Shown: in pieces, positions 32,791 through 43,975 of the stretch | Numbering within the stretch: the stretch's first letter is position 1 | How the letters are laid out: each line of letters starts with the position of its first letter | Assembly (NCBI GenBank): GCA_008711295.1 | Contig: VUYV01000046.1 | Location: 1,427,904-1,491,903, forward strand | From: Anarhynchus alexandrinus | Lineage: Eukaryota; Chordata; Aves; Charadriiformes; Charadriidae | Direction: 5' to 3' | Length of the DNA: 64,000 nt | Notes under the pieces: generated by a model | What the model saw: the letters and a program-made list of their open reading frames with translations, nothing else | Databases searched by the model: none | Told to the model about the DNA's origin: nothing | Made by a program: the position numbers and the translations under genes

Positions 32791-35700
32791 TTGTTAACCC
32801 AAGTGATGAAAAGCTGTTGCGCACGATAATTCATTTGTTTTCTGGATGAATTGGCCAGTAGTGGCAAATTAGCTGATGCTCAGAACAGTTCACTCCCAGG
32901 TCCTGCTTAGCTGGGTTTATCAGCCATTGAACTATTAGCCCTGGCATATTGTTACGTGTTACACAGCGAAGCCATCAAATATGCATCGGCGAAGCCTCTA
33001 TTAGCAAGACGGGATGGGTGTAATGCTGTAAGTTGCAGCCAAGCCCAATTACCACGCGAGAACGCCTCTCCTGTTCGGTGGCTGCCAACCATTTCGATTG
33101 CATATTAATGGTGTTTATTCCATTCAAGTGGCTTTGCCATCCCGTCCCCTGCTCCTGTTTCTCTGGCGGTACCGCCCGGCTGTACGCAGTGACAGGCGTG
33201 TTCAGAGGTTGTTTTGGCTTCAAGGGGGGATTAATTGTCCTTTGAAGACAGGACTGGGGTTGGGGGTTGACCATGCTCAGCAGCACCCGTTGCTGCCCTG
33301 AGCACCTCCATCACTGGCGCGGGGTAGGAGCTTGCTCTGTAGCCATCTCCCCCAAAACTTTCCCTCCTATACCCCCATCTTCCCCGGCTTTCAGTTCGGC
33401 ATTTGCTCTGAAGAGCTCCTGCTTGGCTTCTGAACAGAGAAACCCGTGCAGTCGGGCTTGTCGGTACCAGCTTTTTCAAGCCACTGTGAGATGACCCATA
33501 CGATGGGGCTTCCTCCGCCTCAGCCCTCCGGCTGCTGGTACAAAAGAGGGATTAGGCCCACGTCTGATCCTCCCTCGTAATCTGAGGCCAGACATGGTCT
33601 TTTCTTTCAAGAACAGTTGCTGAAAAGATTTTGAGGATGTTGTCACAGCCACCCTCACGGGCAAATGGAGCAGTTCGGCTGCTTCAGGCTGTGAAGATTT
33701 AATTGAGCTCTGAGGGAAGGCTGGAAGCTGAATTCAATCTTTTTCTGATAGAGAGCAAGGGCTGCTGCAAAGAAATTCTCCTGATGCTTGCCTTCCCCGC
33801 GTGCTGGCTGTACCGACCCGGGACCAGCTCTGACCCAGTCCAGGACGGAGTTTATGCTGTTTGCCCTCCTGGAGTTGCTTCCCACGAGCAAATAAACTAT
33901 TTTATTCTCTGTTCAGCATGTGAAAAAGACATTCAGAGCAACCAAACTGCCCTTTTTTAATTGCCATTACTCTGTAGCTAGAGATCGTGAGACGATTCTA
34001 TGATTTGATGATTTGCAGGCTCTCAGTCGAAATGTCGTAGCAAGATTGTTCCTTGTCATCGTGTAAGAAGAAACAGCATATGCGGGAGAGATGGGCCAAG
34101 AGACAACAGTTTATCTGTTTTCCTTAGTAATATAAGGATGACGTGTATTAATTTTGGAGCATGCTGTGGAGGTTTGTCGTAGGACCTCACAGGTTTTACC
34201 CCTGAATTTTACTCCTGAATAAATAAATACTCAAACTCTAGCATGCTTTGAGTCTCAGGCCAATTTTTCAGCCTCCTTACTGCCAAAGGTACCTGATCAG
34301 TCCATCTCTGTGAGGATTAAATTTAGAGATCATAAGAGACTAATCTTACGCTGGTTACCTGGAATCAATTCCCCCGGAATTGCACAGTAAACACCTCTTA
34401 AAATGGCTTTTAAAAAAATGCCTTCAGCCCTGTGTTGCTTTTAGTAGATCTGGCAGAGACATCCTCAGCAGCCACCAGTCCACTGCTGGAACGCGGGTTT
34501 GTGGGATCCTCTGGAGATGGGCAAAGGCTTTACCCCTGAGCCTCAGAGACCCTCCGGCATCTTTAGGGATGTGTCAAAAAGTGCTTCCATGGAACGGGAT
34601 CTTTATGCAGAGTGTCAGCAGCTGATATGGGCTTGTCTGTTTTTTGTGAACAGGAGGATTTTGGTCGTTCTGAAAAAGAATGTGTTTTTGTTTAGGATCT
34701 GTTTGGTTTGGCGTTTGGGTTTTTTTTTTGTATTTTTTTTTTTAAATAAGGTAAGAAATCCTGAAAAACTTTTTTAAAAACCCCAAAACTCTCTCTTTTG
34801 AGCACTTTGGCAAAACCAAGAAGGTCAGATGTCTGGGTAAGGATCAGCACTGCAGGATATTGGTGTGAATGAAACTTCTGGGAATTTGTAAGGTACTGCT
34901 TTTTGTTACATACTATGGAGAGATGCTTGCCAAGAAGATATTTTTGCAATCACACAATCTTCCCATGGATTTAACAGGAATTCAGAGAGGTCTCCTGGTA
35001 TCAGATCAGTTCATTACGATAACCGCAAACGTGAAGTCTCCTAAAGAGTTTATCATCATAATTATTTTTTTTTCCAGCGATTCTTCCTTCTTGTAACATG
35101 TCTGAAAACATTTTCATTCAGATGTAACTGACCTGAGACCAACATTAATGTGTCAGAAGTATTTAAACTAGAAAAGAGTTATTATAGAATTCAACCTTGA
35201 ACTACCTGGGGTTACAGGAAAGTACAGAACTAGGCATGAATTACAGGGAAATAGATGTGAGGTGAGTGATAGGTAATATTCTTGAAGGCTTTATGATTCC
35301 AGGAAAGAGGGAAATGTGAAATGGAAGGTGAGCCAAAATTAGAGACCCTTCACAGACACTAATAAATCTGAGGGGTGCTGATTAGTGCAAGGTTTGTGAG
35401 CAGCTTCCCATCTTTTGTGCAATTGAGGGAGAATACTTTCTGAAACAGTGCATGCTAACCTGGTTCTCACCTTGTGCCATCATTTACATAGGCACAAAAG
35501 GTGACATAAATCACAGAGGTGATCTGTTTTGGTAGCTTTTTACCAACACTCTGGACAGATGAAAATGAAAGCAAGCGTCACGGCGGCTATACTGAATTTT
35601 GCCCTGTGACTGTGAGATTTCATTGTAGAGTTCTGGTCTTAATTCTTTTGCATTTGTCTGGGTCTTAATTCTTTTGTATTTGTCTGACATGACAAAATGA

Positions 35701-36651
35701 AAGGAGTCTAAACCAGACATAGCCTCATCCATACCAAAACTTGAACCAAATCTAATGCAAAAATGAACAGGCTGGTGCCTGTGACTGAAGCTTGCAGACG
35801 CCTCACCCCTTCTTATGCTAAAACGGCACTGGGAAGGGATTACCTCTCCCGTAGGAGATCCAGAGTCCCGTTGTGCTGTAATTCTTCCTGGTGATTTAGG
35901 TACTGTATCAACTAATGCTGCATGTAGCTTACTGCTGGAGCTAAGGCTCTCTGTGACCTTGGTAAGGTTAATCCTCATGTGTGCTAGCGTGAAAACAGAA
36001 TCCAGCCCATATGTTCAGCCTTGCGTGTGGCTCCGGGAAGTGCCATGGATGGGTTCAATATCAGAGTCATATGACTGTCTCCTTGGGTTGATGGATGCTT
36101 GCCAGGACTGGAAGGGAAAATGTTAGCTGATATTCATGAAACCAAGGACATATTCATGATTTTTCCTTCTTCCGCCTAGGTTAGACACCGGGAGAACCTG
36201 AAGACTTTTCTGTTTTGTTTTATGAGTGAAGAGATGGAAAGATTGATTTTGATTTAAATGTCAGATGAAAGAATTATAGCCTTGCCAATGCCTTGGGTGC
36301 CCTTTTATTTAAAAGAAGCATCTGTGCAGGAATCGGTACCCTCAACAAAGCCAATGTCTCAGACAGCAAAATTAAAGTGACTCTAACCAACCAGTAAATG
36401 CAAAGCACAATTGTGCCTGAGTCTGCCTCAGAAACTTCAACTTCTCTTCAAGCTGCAGGATAGGGGCAACAGATTTTCCTAATCCTCTGACTCACATACC
36501 AAATTGTTCAGCAAAGCCTGTGAGCCACGGGATGTATCATTGTCCCTGGGAGATGAAGGGATGGGAAGATTCAGGAATAGTTTACAGTGGGAGATGATGG
36601 TGGTTTCTCATGGGTCGGTCACTCATTTGACTTTGCTGGGTAATTGATGGG
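32791..36651. other. Unique non-coding DNA, with a possible conserved block at 33.0 kb
   Basis: No gene is recognised. The section 32930-33180 combines ATTA/TAAT-type motifs (for example CCCAATTACCACG, GCATATTAATGG) with unusually retained CpGs and may be a conserved regulatory element. A 26-bp duplication lies at 35635-35686. The minus frame at 35511-35978 has no recognisable homology. T-runs lie at 34710-34742. Confidence 0.4.
35635..35686 (+). repeat. 26-bp tandem duplication
   Basis: Two adjacent 26-bp units begin at 35635 and 35661 and differ at one position (core GGTCTTAATTCTTTTG). The near identity indicates a recent slippage duplication. Confidence 0.9.
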
Positions 36652-36708
36652 GCTAGTCTCAAGAGTCCTGGCTAGTCTCAAGAGTCCTGGCTAGTCTCAG
36701 GGGTCCTG
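36652..36708 (+). repeat. 19-bp tandem repeat, three copies
   Basis: Three adjacent 19-bp units start at 36652, 36671 and 36690. The first two are identical and the third differs at two positions (core GCTAGTCTC...GTCCTG). The array ends exactly where the CR1 copy begins, so the repeat may have arisen at the 5' junction of that insertion. Confidence 0.9.
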
Positions 36709-37183
36709 GGTCCAGTTCTGGCCTCCCCAGTACAAGAGAGACATGGAAATACCAAAGAGACTCTAGTGAAGGACCGCAAGGGTAATTAAGGGACTGGAGC
36801 TTCTCTCCTAAGGGGGAAGGCTGAGAGAGCTGGGACTGTTTAGAAGAAGAGAAGGCTCAGGGGAGATCTCATCAATGTATATAAATACCTGAAGGGAGGG
36901 TGCAAAGCAGATAGAGCCAGGCTCTTTTCAGCGGTGCCCAGTGATAGAACCACAGGAGGGTCAATCTGAACACCAGAAAACGCTTTTTTTACTGTGAGGG
37001 TGACTGAGCATGGGCACAGGTTGCCCAAGGAGGTTGTGGAGTCTCCATCCTTGGAGATGTTCAAAAGCCATCTGGACATGGACCTGGGCAACTGGCTGTA
37101 GGTGGCCATGCAGGGAGGTGGGGCAGGATGACCTCCAGAGGTCCCTTCCTACCTCAACCATTTTGTGATTTTGTGATTCTTTC
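36705..37183 (+). mobile_element. CR1 LINE, 3' 480 bp, plus orientation
   Basis: TCCTGGGTCCAGTTCTGGCC with CCCCAGTACAAGAGAGACAT (36705-36749) enters CR1 ORF2 at the VQFW.P..K.D region. It then continues with GCTTCTCTCCTAAGGGGGAA, GGCTCAGGGGAGATCTCATC, TGTATATAAATACCTGAAGG and CACAGGTTGCCCAAGGAGGT. It closes with ATGACCTCCAGAGGTCCCTT and a tandem TTTTGTGATTTTGTGATTC terminus at 37161-37183. Frameshifts and stops make it non-coding. The 5' truncation point coincides with the 19-bp array. Confidence 0.92.
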
Positions 37184-40100
37184 TAAAACTGAGGGTCCAA
37201 TTTACAGAAAGGCCTTGTTCTTGAAATGTGAGTGTCTCTCGAACTATTCAGCCTGTGTGCTACTCAAAAGCCAAAGCCTGGCCTTGCTTTTCTCGGGTTA
37301 GAAGTAGACTTCACCAAAACCCAGATCTTAGCTATTCCAAATGGGAAGGAGAGCGCATTTCACACCTGGCAGTCCTTGCAAGGATAGACCTCACCCTCTG
37401 TAGAGGAGGAACTACATCTGTCTAACCACAGCTGTATGACCACTTATCTTTGTTTGAGAAATCTCTAGTAAAAGGTATCTCAGTTTCTAGAGCTCCACTT
37501 GGAAACACGAAGCTAGCCCAGATTATGGGACAAGGATGTGCAGGCTGGTGTTGAGGTACAGGCTCTGTGAAGTGATATTTCACTGTGCTTTGCTCCCATA
37601 AATGGGCTTTGACGGAGGGAGTTCCCTGCCGTGGGGGAACACCACAGCACCTCTCAGGTCTGGGTAGCGGCAGTGTCCTCATTCGAGGGGTGAAGATGCA
37701 AACTCTCAGTCTTTGTCCCAGTTGGGCTTGCTGGGAGCTTTGCAGCATACCCAAAATAGCAGCACAACATGACTGACTCACCTTATGCGCCACTGAAATG
37801 CTGCGCAATGTTGCAGGTGACCCAGTAGGGGTTAAATAATATCTGCAAGCCCACTGATGTCTCCTGGAGAGGTCTGAACTACTGGCACCATGTAGTGCAG
37901 CGGAAAAATGGGAAATGAGTTTTGATGGGAGGGAGGGTAACAGTAAAGACAAAAATCCCTTCTAGATCAAGAGTTTAATACAGGCCAGGCCAGTGAAGCG
38001 TTGCTGATAGAGGTGCGGATAGGCCATGAAAAATTCACAAGCTAACATCTCGAGCCCTGTCAGACTGCAAATTGTTGGCCTTAATCCCCTGAGCCTGTGA
38101 TGCCATTGCCAGGCAGTAGATGCGGAGCCTTTGCAGAAGAACGAGATCGGGCACCGATGGTCAGTCTGCTTTCCCTGCAGCGTTCTTCTAGGGTCTGCTG
38201 ATCTCTGCATCTCACTCGGTGTCATCCCAAATATGGCTGGACGTCTGATGTGTTTGCTCTGAAAATGCAGAGCTGAGACCTCACTGGAGCGTTGGCAGGA
38301 AGGGGTGAGCTAACTGGTCTCTGTGCTGGACCTGCTTAACAGTGGGCTTCACTGGAAACACAAAGAATACATCTCATTCTAAAAGGTCCTAAAAAAATCT
38401 CACATTCCATGTCAGGCAGGGATTTCTCTGGCATAGCAGGGGCATTGTAACTGCTTAACATTTCTTTTTGTTCATTGATGCTTTTGCTTCTTTATAAAAG
38501 TGCTGAGCATGCTTCTCTTTATCTGAAGGAAGGGAAGACCCACTTGATTAGATGAATACGAACCTAAAGTGTTCAAAAGTTGTTGTTCTGAGGATATGGA
38601 TTTAAAACCTCATGCCTCATCTAAGCCCTGACATGGGCTATGGAAAGGCATGATGTGGCCAATGGAAAACTGAGGAATCTCCCAACATCTCAGTCCTAAA
38701 GAGGAGAGACTGGTTGGAGGACCAGGCTAAAATGAACTGAGCTGTGTCTTCCTCCCAGTTCTGATCCTGACTTGCCGTGAATGTTGTGCAAGCACTCTCC
38801 TCCCCCTCCAAAGCAGATAGCTCACTGTCTCGCTGGTGTCAGAAGGTCTGATTGCCTGGTGTTTATAAAAAGTTGGAAATCCTCCAGTGAAAGGCTGAGT
38901 GCTATTTCACTCCTTTAACAACCCACCGTCTTGTGTGAACTGTAACCCCAGTGACAACAGTATGTCACTCTTATTTTAAGACTAATCTGATTTACACTCG
39001 CTTGTACAAAAACAGGGAAAGAGATGAAGAGAGCTGACTCCATACATACCTACTTAGAATTCCAGTTTAAGTACAGTGCAAATAAAGAGTAAAATCTGAG
39101 CAGGTTCTTCAGAGCTCGGCCTCTAGGGAGCCCTTTTCTCCCCCATAGAACGAATATAGCGGTACTGGGAGTCCCTTGTCTCTCACCTCTGAGCCCACCT
39201 CTTCATGTGCTCTTGGAGACACAGGTTGTTTCCACCTCTCTGAGATGCGGCGCTCTCCACCGTGCGCTGTCTCACCTGTGCACCACCGAGCCGTGACAGA
39301 AAAAGCCAAATCCAGCTGATGCCATCAGCACTGAAAACGTGGTGGTCTCCAGCTGGTGTGCAAGGCACTGGCATCGCAGATTTTGGCCGTGTTGCTTGGC
39401 AGAGGGGTAAGTAGATGCAAAGGATACAACCCAAGCCAGCTGGGGTCTTATTAGTGGTCTCCAGCCCTGGTAGCGGTCAGGCAGCTGTTTGTCTTGCGAA
39501 AGATGGAGTATCTACTTGCAGGGTAAATCAAACAGATAGATGTGAGGCATCCAGCTGAAAAGTCTGCTAACACATATTGATTGAGTATCGGCTAATAAAA
39601 GTATAGATTGCATGGCTTCCATTGAACTATGTGACCGCAGACCTCAAAGATTTTACTGCTGGTAGTCAGGGGAAAACTTGGGTGCATAAAATGGTGATAA
39701 ATCAGAGTCTGAAAGGTTTTTGGATTTAGTGGGGTAGTGAACAGCATGGAAAGAAGATCGAGTATTTTCCCTTCTTCCATATCCCTTTCTGTCCCTCTCT
39801 CCCTTCGGCTTTTGTGCTTTGCCATAAGGAATTACTGAGGGAGGCTGCACAACATCGCTTTTCCTCAGATGAAGTCTCCAACTGTTGGGTTAGTGTTTTG
39901 TTTTTTTTTTTATTCCATTCTGCAGACACAAAATTTACTATGACAATAAATCGATGGCGGTAATATGCTCCCCAATTTATTGGTGAATTCATGTATAAAA
40001 ATGAATCTGAAATACAGCATTCCTACTGCTGACCTGTAGTTTTGTAGCAAGGCAGCCAGAAGCCCTAGCTCCCCATCCCACAGAGGTGGGGACCCCTCCT

Positions 40101-40284
40101 ACTGGCTTCATTCATGCGGAGGTGATCAGGCTTTTCGTAAAGCTTTGTGGGCTTCCAAGTGATGCATCATTTTCAAATTCATTTCCTGCTTGGGTTAATA
40201 AACAGTTGATTCATCTCCTTCTTCCTAGTTACAAGCTAGTTGCAGTGACTCTAAATACTAGACTGTCAAGGTGAAAGGGAGGCG
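37184..40284. other. Unique non-coding DNA
   Basis: No gene or transposon is recognised. The minus frame at 37422-37952 (176 codons) has no similarity I know and overlaps a plus frame. It is probably chance. Confidence 0.5.
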
Positions 40285-40365
40285 ATCATGGGCAATAAAC
40301 AGACTGCAGAGGAGTTCAATTACTTGTTTGCATCAATCTTCACTCCAAAGCTGTGTTCATATTGA
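40285..40365 (+). mobile_element. Possible ancient CR1 ORF2 fragment upstream of reverse transcriptase
   Basis: GAGGAGTTCAATTACTTGTT and TGCATCAATCTTCACTCCAA resemble the CR1 ORF2 linker between endonuclease and reverse transcriptase (LNEFF ASVFT). The fragment lies in the same orientation as, and about 1 kb upstream of, the reverse transcriptase fragment at 41345, a distance compatible with one decayed element. The match is short. Confidence 0.4.
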
Positions 40366-41344
40366 ATTGGAAAGGGTTTGGGCGGCAGGGTGAGAAGAGA
40401 TGTGTGGGAGGGAATCCCTTTCCTCTTCTGAGTTTTAATTTCTGAGTACCATTGAACTATTCCCACAAGCAAAGCTCTGTGAGCCAGAGTATTTCTGACA
40501 CAACGTCTCCCCTGTGAGTGCATCACATCAAAGCAGCTAAAAGACTATCCTGACACTGGGGTTGCAGGTAATCCAGGATCCCGTTTCGGAGAGTTTTTAC
40601 TTCTTTGCTTGTGCTTTGCCAATAGAATAATTTGGGGAGGGAGGGCAATGCGGTGGTTGAGAGAGGGAGCCAAAATCAACATGGCATTGGAACAAATGGG
40701 GGTTGTAAAGATGCAGTACGGTAAGGAGCACGTCATGGACACATCTCTTTTGTACCCACTGAAGTTGGCTGGGCACAGGATTTTGTTCCTAGGGACCAGG
40801 TCCCAGAAGAGAGGCACAGATCAGGGCAGTGGGGAAAATCTAGGTGTCTTGGAAGAGCCAAGAAATTCAGTATTACCTGTGAGATACATAGCCATGCTGT
40901 TTAGCATCAAAACCAGCTGGAAGAATGGAACAATAACGCAATTAAAATAGAGTTTTTGGTTTTTGTGACTGAGCTCTTGACTTCACTATGCTCTGCTTAG
41001 TTCACTTCATGTTGTTTTCAAATATACTGAGAGCCCCAAAGAATTTGGGAAAGCATCTTCCAGTCTCTAAAGCCCAGTGATGATATATCAATTTATTGTT
41101 GATCAATGATTTTCCAGTGTAGCGTGTGGCTTCTCTAATAAAGCAATTACAAAAGATCATGGACATGGGGAACCAACTAGGAACCAACCATTAAAAGTGA
41201 AGTCAAAGAAAATTGTTTGCAAATAACTTAAGGTCTATTTGCCAAATGCTTATAAACAATCAATACATTTAAAGAAAAACAGGATGGTTCCCAAACATTC
41301 TGCTAACCAAAATGGGGCTATATTCATAATAAATACTATTTATG
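40366..41344. other. Unrecognised DNA between ancient CR1 pieces
   Basis: No gene is recognised. The segment may contain decayed CR1 sequence or later insertions. The plus frame 40609-40950 shows no CR1 or host protein similarity. Confidence 0.4.
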
Positions 41345-41550
41345 ATGAATAATTTGACTAGGGAGGACTGGAGAGAGGCCAATGTATCCATCTATTTAAT
41401 AGGAACTATAGGTGATCCAAAGAATTACAGACTTCTCAGTCTTATTTCAGTTGCTGAAAGAATAACTGAGAAATTAATTAAAGAACAGGCAGTAAAACAT
41501 CAGGATAAGTATAAGTTGAAAGCAGCAAAACTCCATGGATTTTAAGGGTG
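41345..41550 (+). mobile_element. Ancient CR1 LINE, reverse transcriptase start (pseudogenised)
   Basis: A 67-codon frame translates to a degenerate but collinear version of the CR1 reverse transcriptase start. EDWREANVSIYL corresponds to DWR.ANV.PIFK, DPKNYRLLSLISVAERI to DP.NYRPVSLTSV..KI, KLIKEQAVKHQD to .IIK.....HLE, and KLHGF to SQHGF. The lysine-glycine pair after IFK is lost. The reading frame closes soon after HGF. Confidence 0.75.
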
Positions 41551-41794
41551 AAATTCTGCATGCTTTCATTCACATTTTCTAGAGGCAAGGTGAGAATTGT
41601 TCCTTTCGCTGGCATTTCTGTGTCTGCTAAGATCGTGGACAAACAGGGGTGGGGACTTTCACTCGCTGTAGACAGAGCTTAGCACGCAGCCACCTAATCT
41701 TTGCTGATGTCTTTGAACACGGCAGCACTTGAATACAAATACTAAGTTATGTCTCTGGTGTTAATAACCCCTCAATTTCTTTGGAAAGATTAAG
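41551..41794. other. Unrecognised spacer within ancient CR1
   Basis: Roughly 240 bp between two collinear CR1 segments show no clear similarity. They could be a later insertion, or ORF2 sequence too decayed to recognise. Confidence 0.4.
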
Positions 41795-42150
41795 AGCAGA
41801 GCAGATAAAGGATGACTGGTAAATACAGTTAATTTAGATTTTCAAGATGTTTTTGAAAAAGTGCCTTATGAGAAGCTATTAATGGGATTTTGTGACTATG
41901 GAGGGAGATGGAAAGCAGAGGCACAGCTTCAGAATTGGTGAAGAGGAGGTACAGAAAGAGGAGGGCTAAGAGTTCAATTCTCAGCATGGGAAGAGGTTAA
42001 TAACAAGGTCCACCCAGAATCAGGTTCGTGAAGACCAGTGAGGAATAAAAGCAACTCCATAAAGGCCTAATAAACCTCAAAAATTGCCAGCATGAATTTC
42101 AATATAGTCAAGCACAAGGCAGTGCTGCTAGAAAGGACTGATTTAAATGC
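41795..42150 (+). mobile_element. Ancient CR1 LINE, middle of reverse transcriptase (pseudogenised)
   Basis: GATTTTCAAGATGTTTTTGA then AAAAGTGCCTTATGAGAAGC at 41837-41876 correspond to DFSKAFD.VPHE.LL, the region of the first catalytic aspartates. Near 42093, ATGAATTTCAATATAGTCAA and GCACAAGGCAGTGCTGCTAG correspond to MKFN.DKCKVLHL. Sequence between is partly deleted, including the FADD block. It continues the element at 41345. Confidence 0.65.
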
Positions 42151-42773
42151 CTCGTACACGCTGATGATTTCTGCGTTCGTTTTAACCCTCCAGACCTGGG
42201 GACATCATTGCCAACAGCTGAAAGATGGGATTCGCGCAGTACGCAGCGGGGGATTGCGGCGGTGAAAGGGACCGCTCAGCTGAGTTAAGGAATGGGTGGA
42301 AGAAGCTGCGTCTAATAATAATGATGTGGCTAATAATAATCTGATGAACTAATGCTTCATCTGTACCACCTGCTGTATTCCGTCCTGATCGCCCTTTTGT
42401 TGAGAAGAGGAATGGTAGTGCAAATAGGAAAAAAAATGAGAGTAATCAGCAGTATGTGGTTCCTCTGTACCGTGAGAAGGGAAAGTGATGGGGTTTAATC
42501 CATAGGGAAAGAAGACGAATAAGTTAGAACTGATGTATTTTACAGGGTTAAATATCATAGGGAAGAGCTCGTCTGCCACTCTCTGGTTTTGCTTTTTGTC
42601 TTTTAATCCTTTTTATGGAGTGATGAGTGCAGAGAAGTACAAAGAAAGCTAGAGGCAGTTTGTTTCAGAGAGGAGAAGTGTTCAGAGGCTGTGTGACAAC
42701 TATTTTCAGTTTGTGGACCTCGGTGGGGGAAGTATTTCTTGGAGATAGCTGTATATTTTTTGTAATACATGCT

Positions 42774-42809
42774 TTTATATATATATATATATGAATATAT
42801 ATATATATT
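42774..42809. repeat. (AT)n microsatellite, two blocks
   Basis: Alternating TA runs from 42774 to about 42792, is broken by GA, and continues to 42809. Such self-complementary tracts can extrude cruciforms and are usually length-variable. Confidence 0.9.
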
Positions 42810-42815
42810 GTTAGT

Positions 42816-42847
42816 TAAGGATCTAGTACTTTAAGGATCTAGTACCT
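42816..42847 (+). repeat. 16-bp tandem duplication next to the AT tract
   Basis: TAAGGATCTAGTACTT at 42816 is repeated at 42832 with one or two changes. It lies only a few bases to the right of the AT tract, consistent with local replication slippage. Confidence 0.85.
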
Positions 42848-43844
42848 TAGTACTCTAAAGGAAAGAAAATGTCCCAGGCTGTGAACAACTGATGTTGAAC
42901 TGGGAGTGGAAAGGGAAATATCACCCTGTTCACAAGCGCTGCTGTACACAAATCCCTTGCACACAGCAGCGACTGCAATGTGGGTTACCTCCTTCCAAAC
43001 TGCACATGGTTCAGATGTGATGGCAACTGTGGGCTCTAGGTCAGGCTATCTAGAAGGTGCCAGTGCCCAGTGTGTGGTGTCCTGGCCCAATCTGAAATGA
43101 CTTGGGCGGGGGTGGGAGGCTTTGCCCATGTATGACTGCAGCTGGGAGAAACTCAGCAGTTTTAATTCAGTCTCAGGCTCAGGTTTTGAGCTCATTCGAA
43201 CCCCAGGAATGAAACACAGGCAGATGTCTTCATCCCAGCTCTCGAGCAGCAAAGTGCCAAATCAATTTCCCTGGAAAGGTGCAAAGTGAAATCCACCCAA
43301 AGCTGAAGAGCGCCTTGAGAAATTGCCTGTGACCTGACACTCCTGTGTGTGCTGACACACTGCTGCTGTGCATGCACGTGCTGGCATGGGAGGCACACCA
43401 AACTTCAGGCAGCTGCGAGATGCTTGCTGATGGGTCGGACTGCTGCTGTGAGTGAGATGTCAGTCCCCCACGCCACTGATGGGGACGGGTTCCTGGAGGA
43501 CTGAACATGTGCTGTCTATTCTCCTTTTTCCTGAAGCCACTTGTTAAGATGTGACCATCTGAGGCACCTGATACATCTGTTTTACCCATAATGGTGTTTG
43601 CTGCCCCAGCCTTATGCTAACTGGGGTCCTCCAGCTGGTGCTGAGAAGTCATCTGCTCTCCTCCTGCCTCACCTCCTTTCTCTGCAGCACTGTTGCTATT
43701 GCTGTTACCCACAAAGGTAGCGAACAGGACAAGGAAGGTCTAGCTGGATGCTAAATAAGTGCTTAAGACGCTGATCAAATGTGACAGAGAGATCACGTCT
43801 CCCCTTTGCTTGAGAAGGCAGAGAAGTGCTCCATCCTTCAATTA

Positions 43845-43975
43845 TCACCGGAGAGCTGAGGCACAGAAAATATCCTGGCCATACCATAAGGAAACTCAAT
43901 GCCAGCAACTGACTCTCGCTTTCCTGGATCCCAGCCCTGGGTGTAAAGCAGAAGCTTGACCCTTCATCAAGGCTG
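43845..43975 (-). repeat. MIR-like SINE relic, minus orientation
   Basis: GAGAGCTGAGGCACAGAAAA at about 43850 is the reverse complement of the MIR CTCAGTTTCC block. It is followed by ATACCATAAGGAAACTCAAT, CTTTCCTGGATCCCAGCCCT (the tRNA-derived B-box region, GAACCCAGG...) and AGAAGCTTGACCC at the 5' head side. The order fits an almost complete but diverged copy. Confidence 0.55.

Larger units (their letters stand above)
42151..43844. other. Unique non-coding DNA
   Basis: No gene is recognised. It contains a TAATAA cluster at about 42313-42340, an AT dinucleotide tract at 42774-42809, and a 16-bp duplication at 42816-42847. Confidence 0.5.

Noticed and set aside
33990..34015. GATTCTATGATTTGATGATT resembling a CR1 terminal microsatellite
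   Set aside because: No CR1 sequence precedes or follows it in either orientation.
35511..35978. 155-codon minus-strand open frame
   Set aside because: It spans a 26-bp tandem duplication that shifts phase, and shows no known domain.
37422..37952. 176-codon minus-strand open frame
   Set aside because: No recognisable domain, an opposite-strand overlapping frame, and no splice context. Chance frames of this size are expected in 64 kb.
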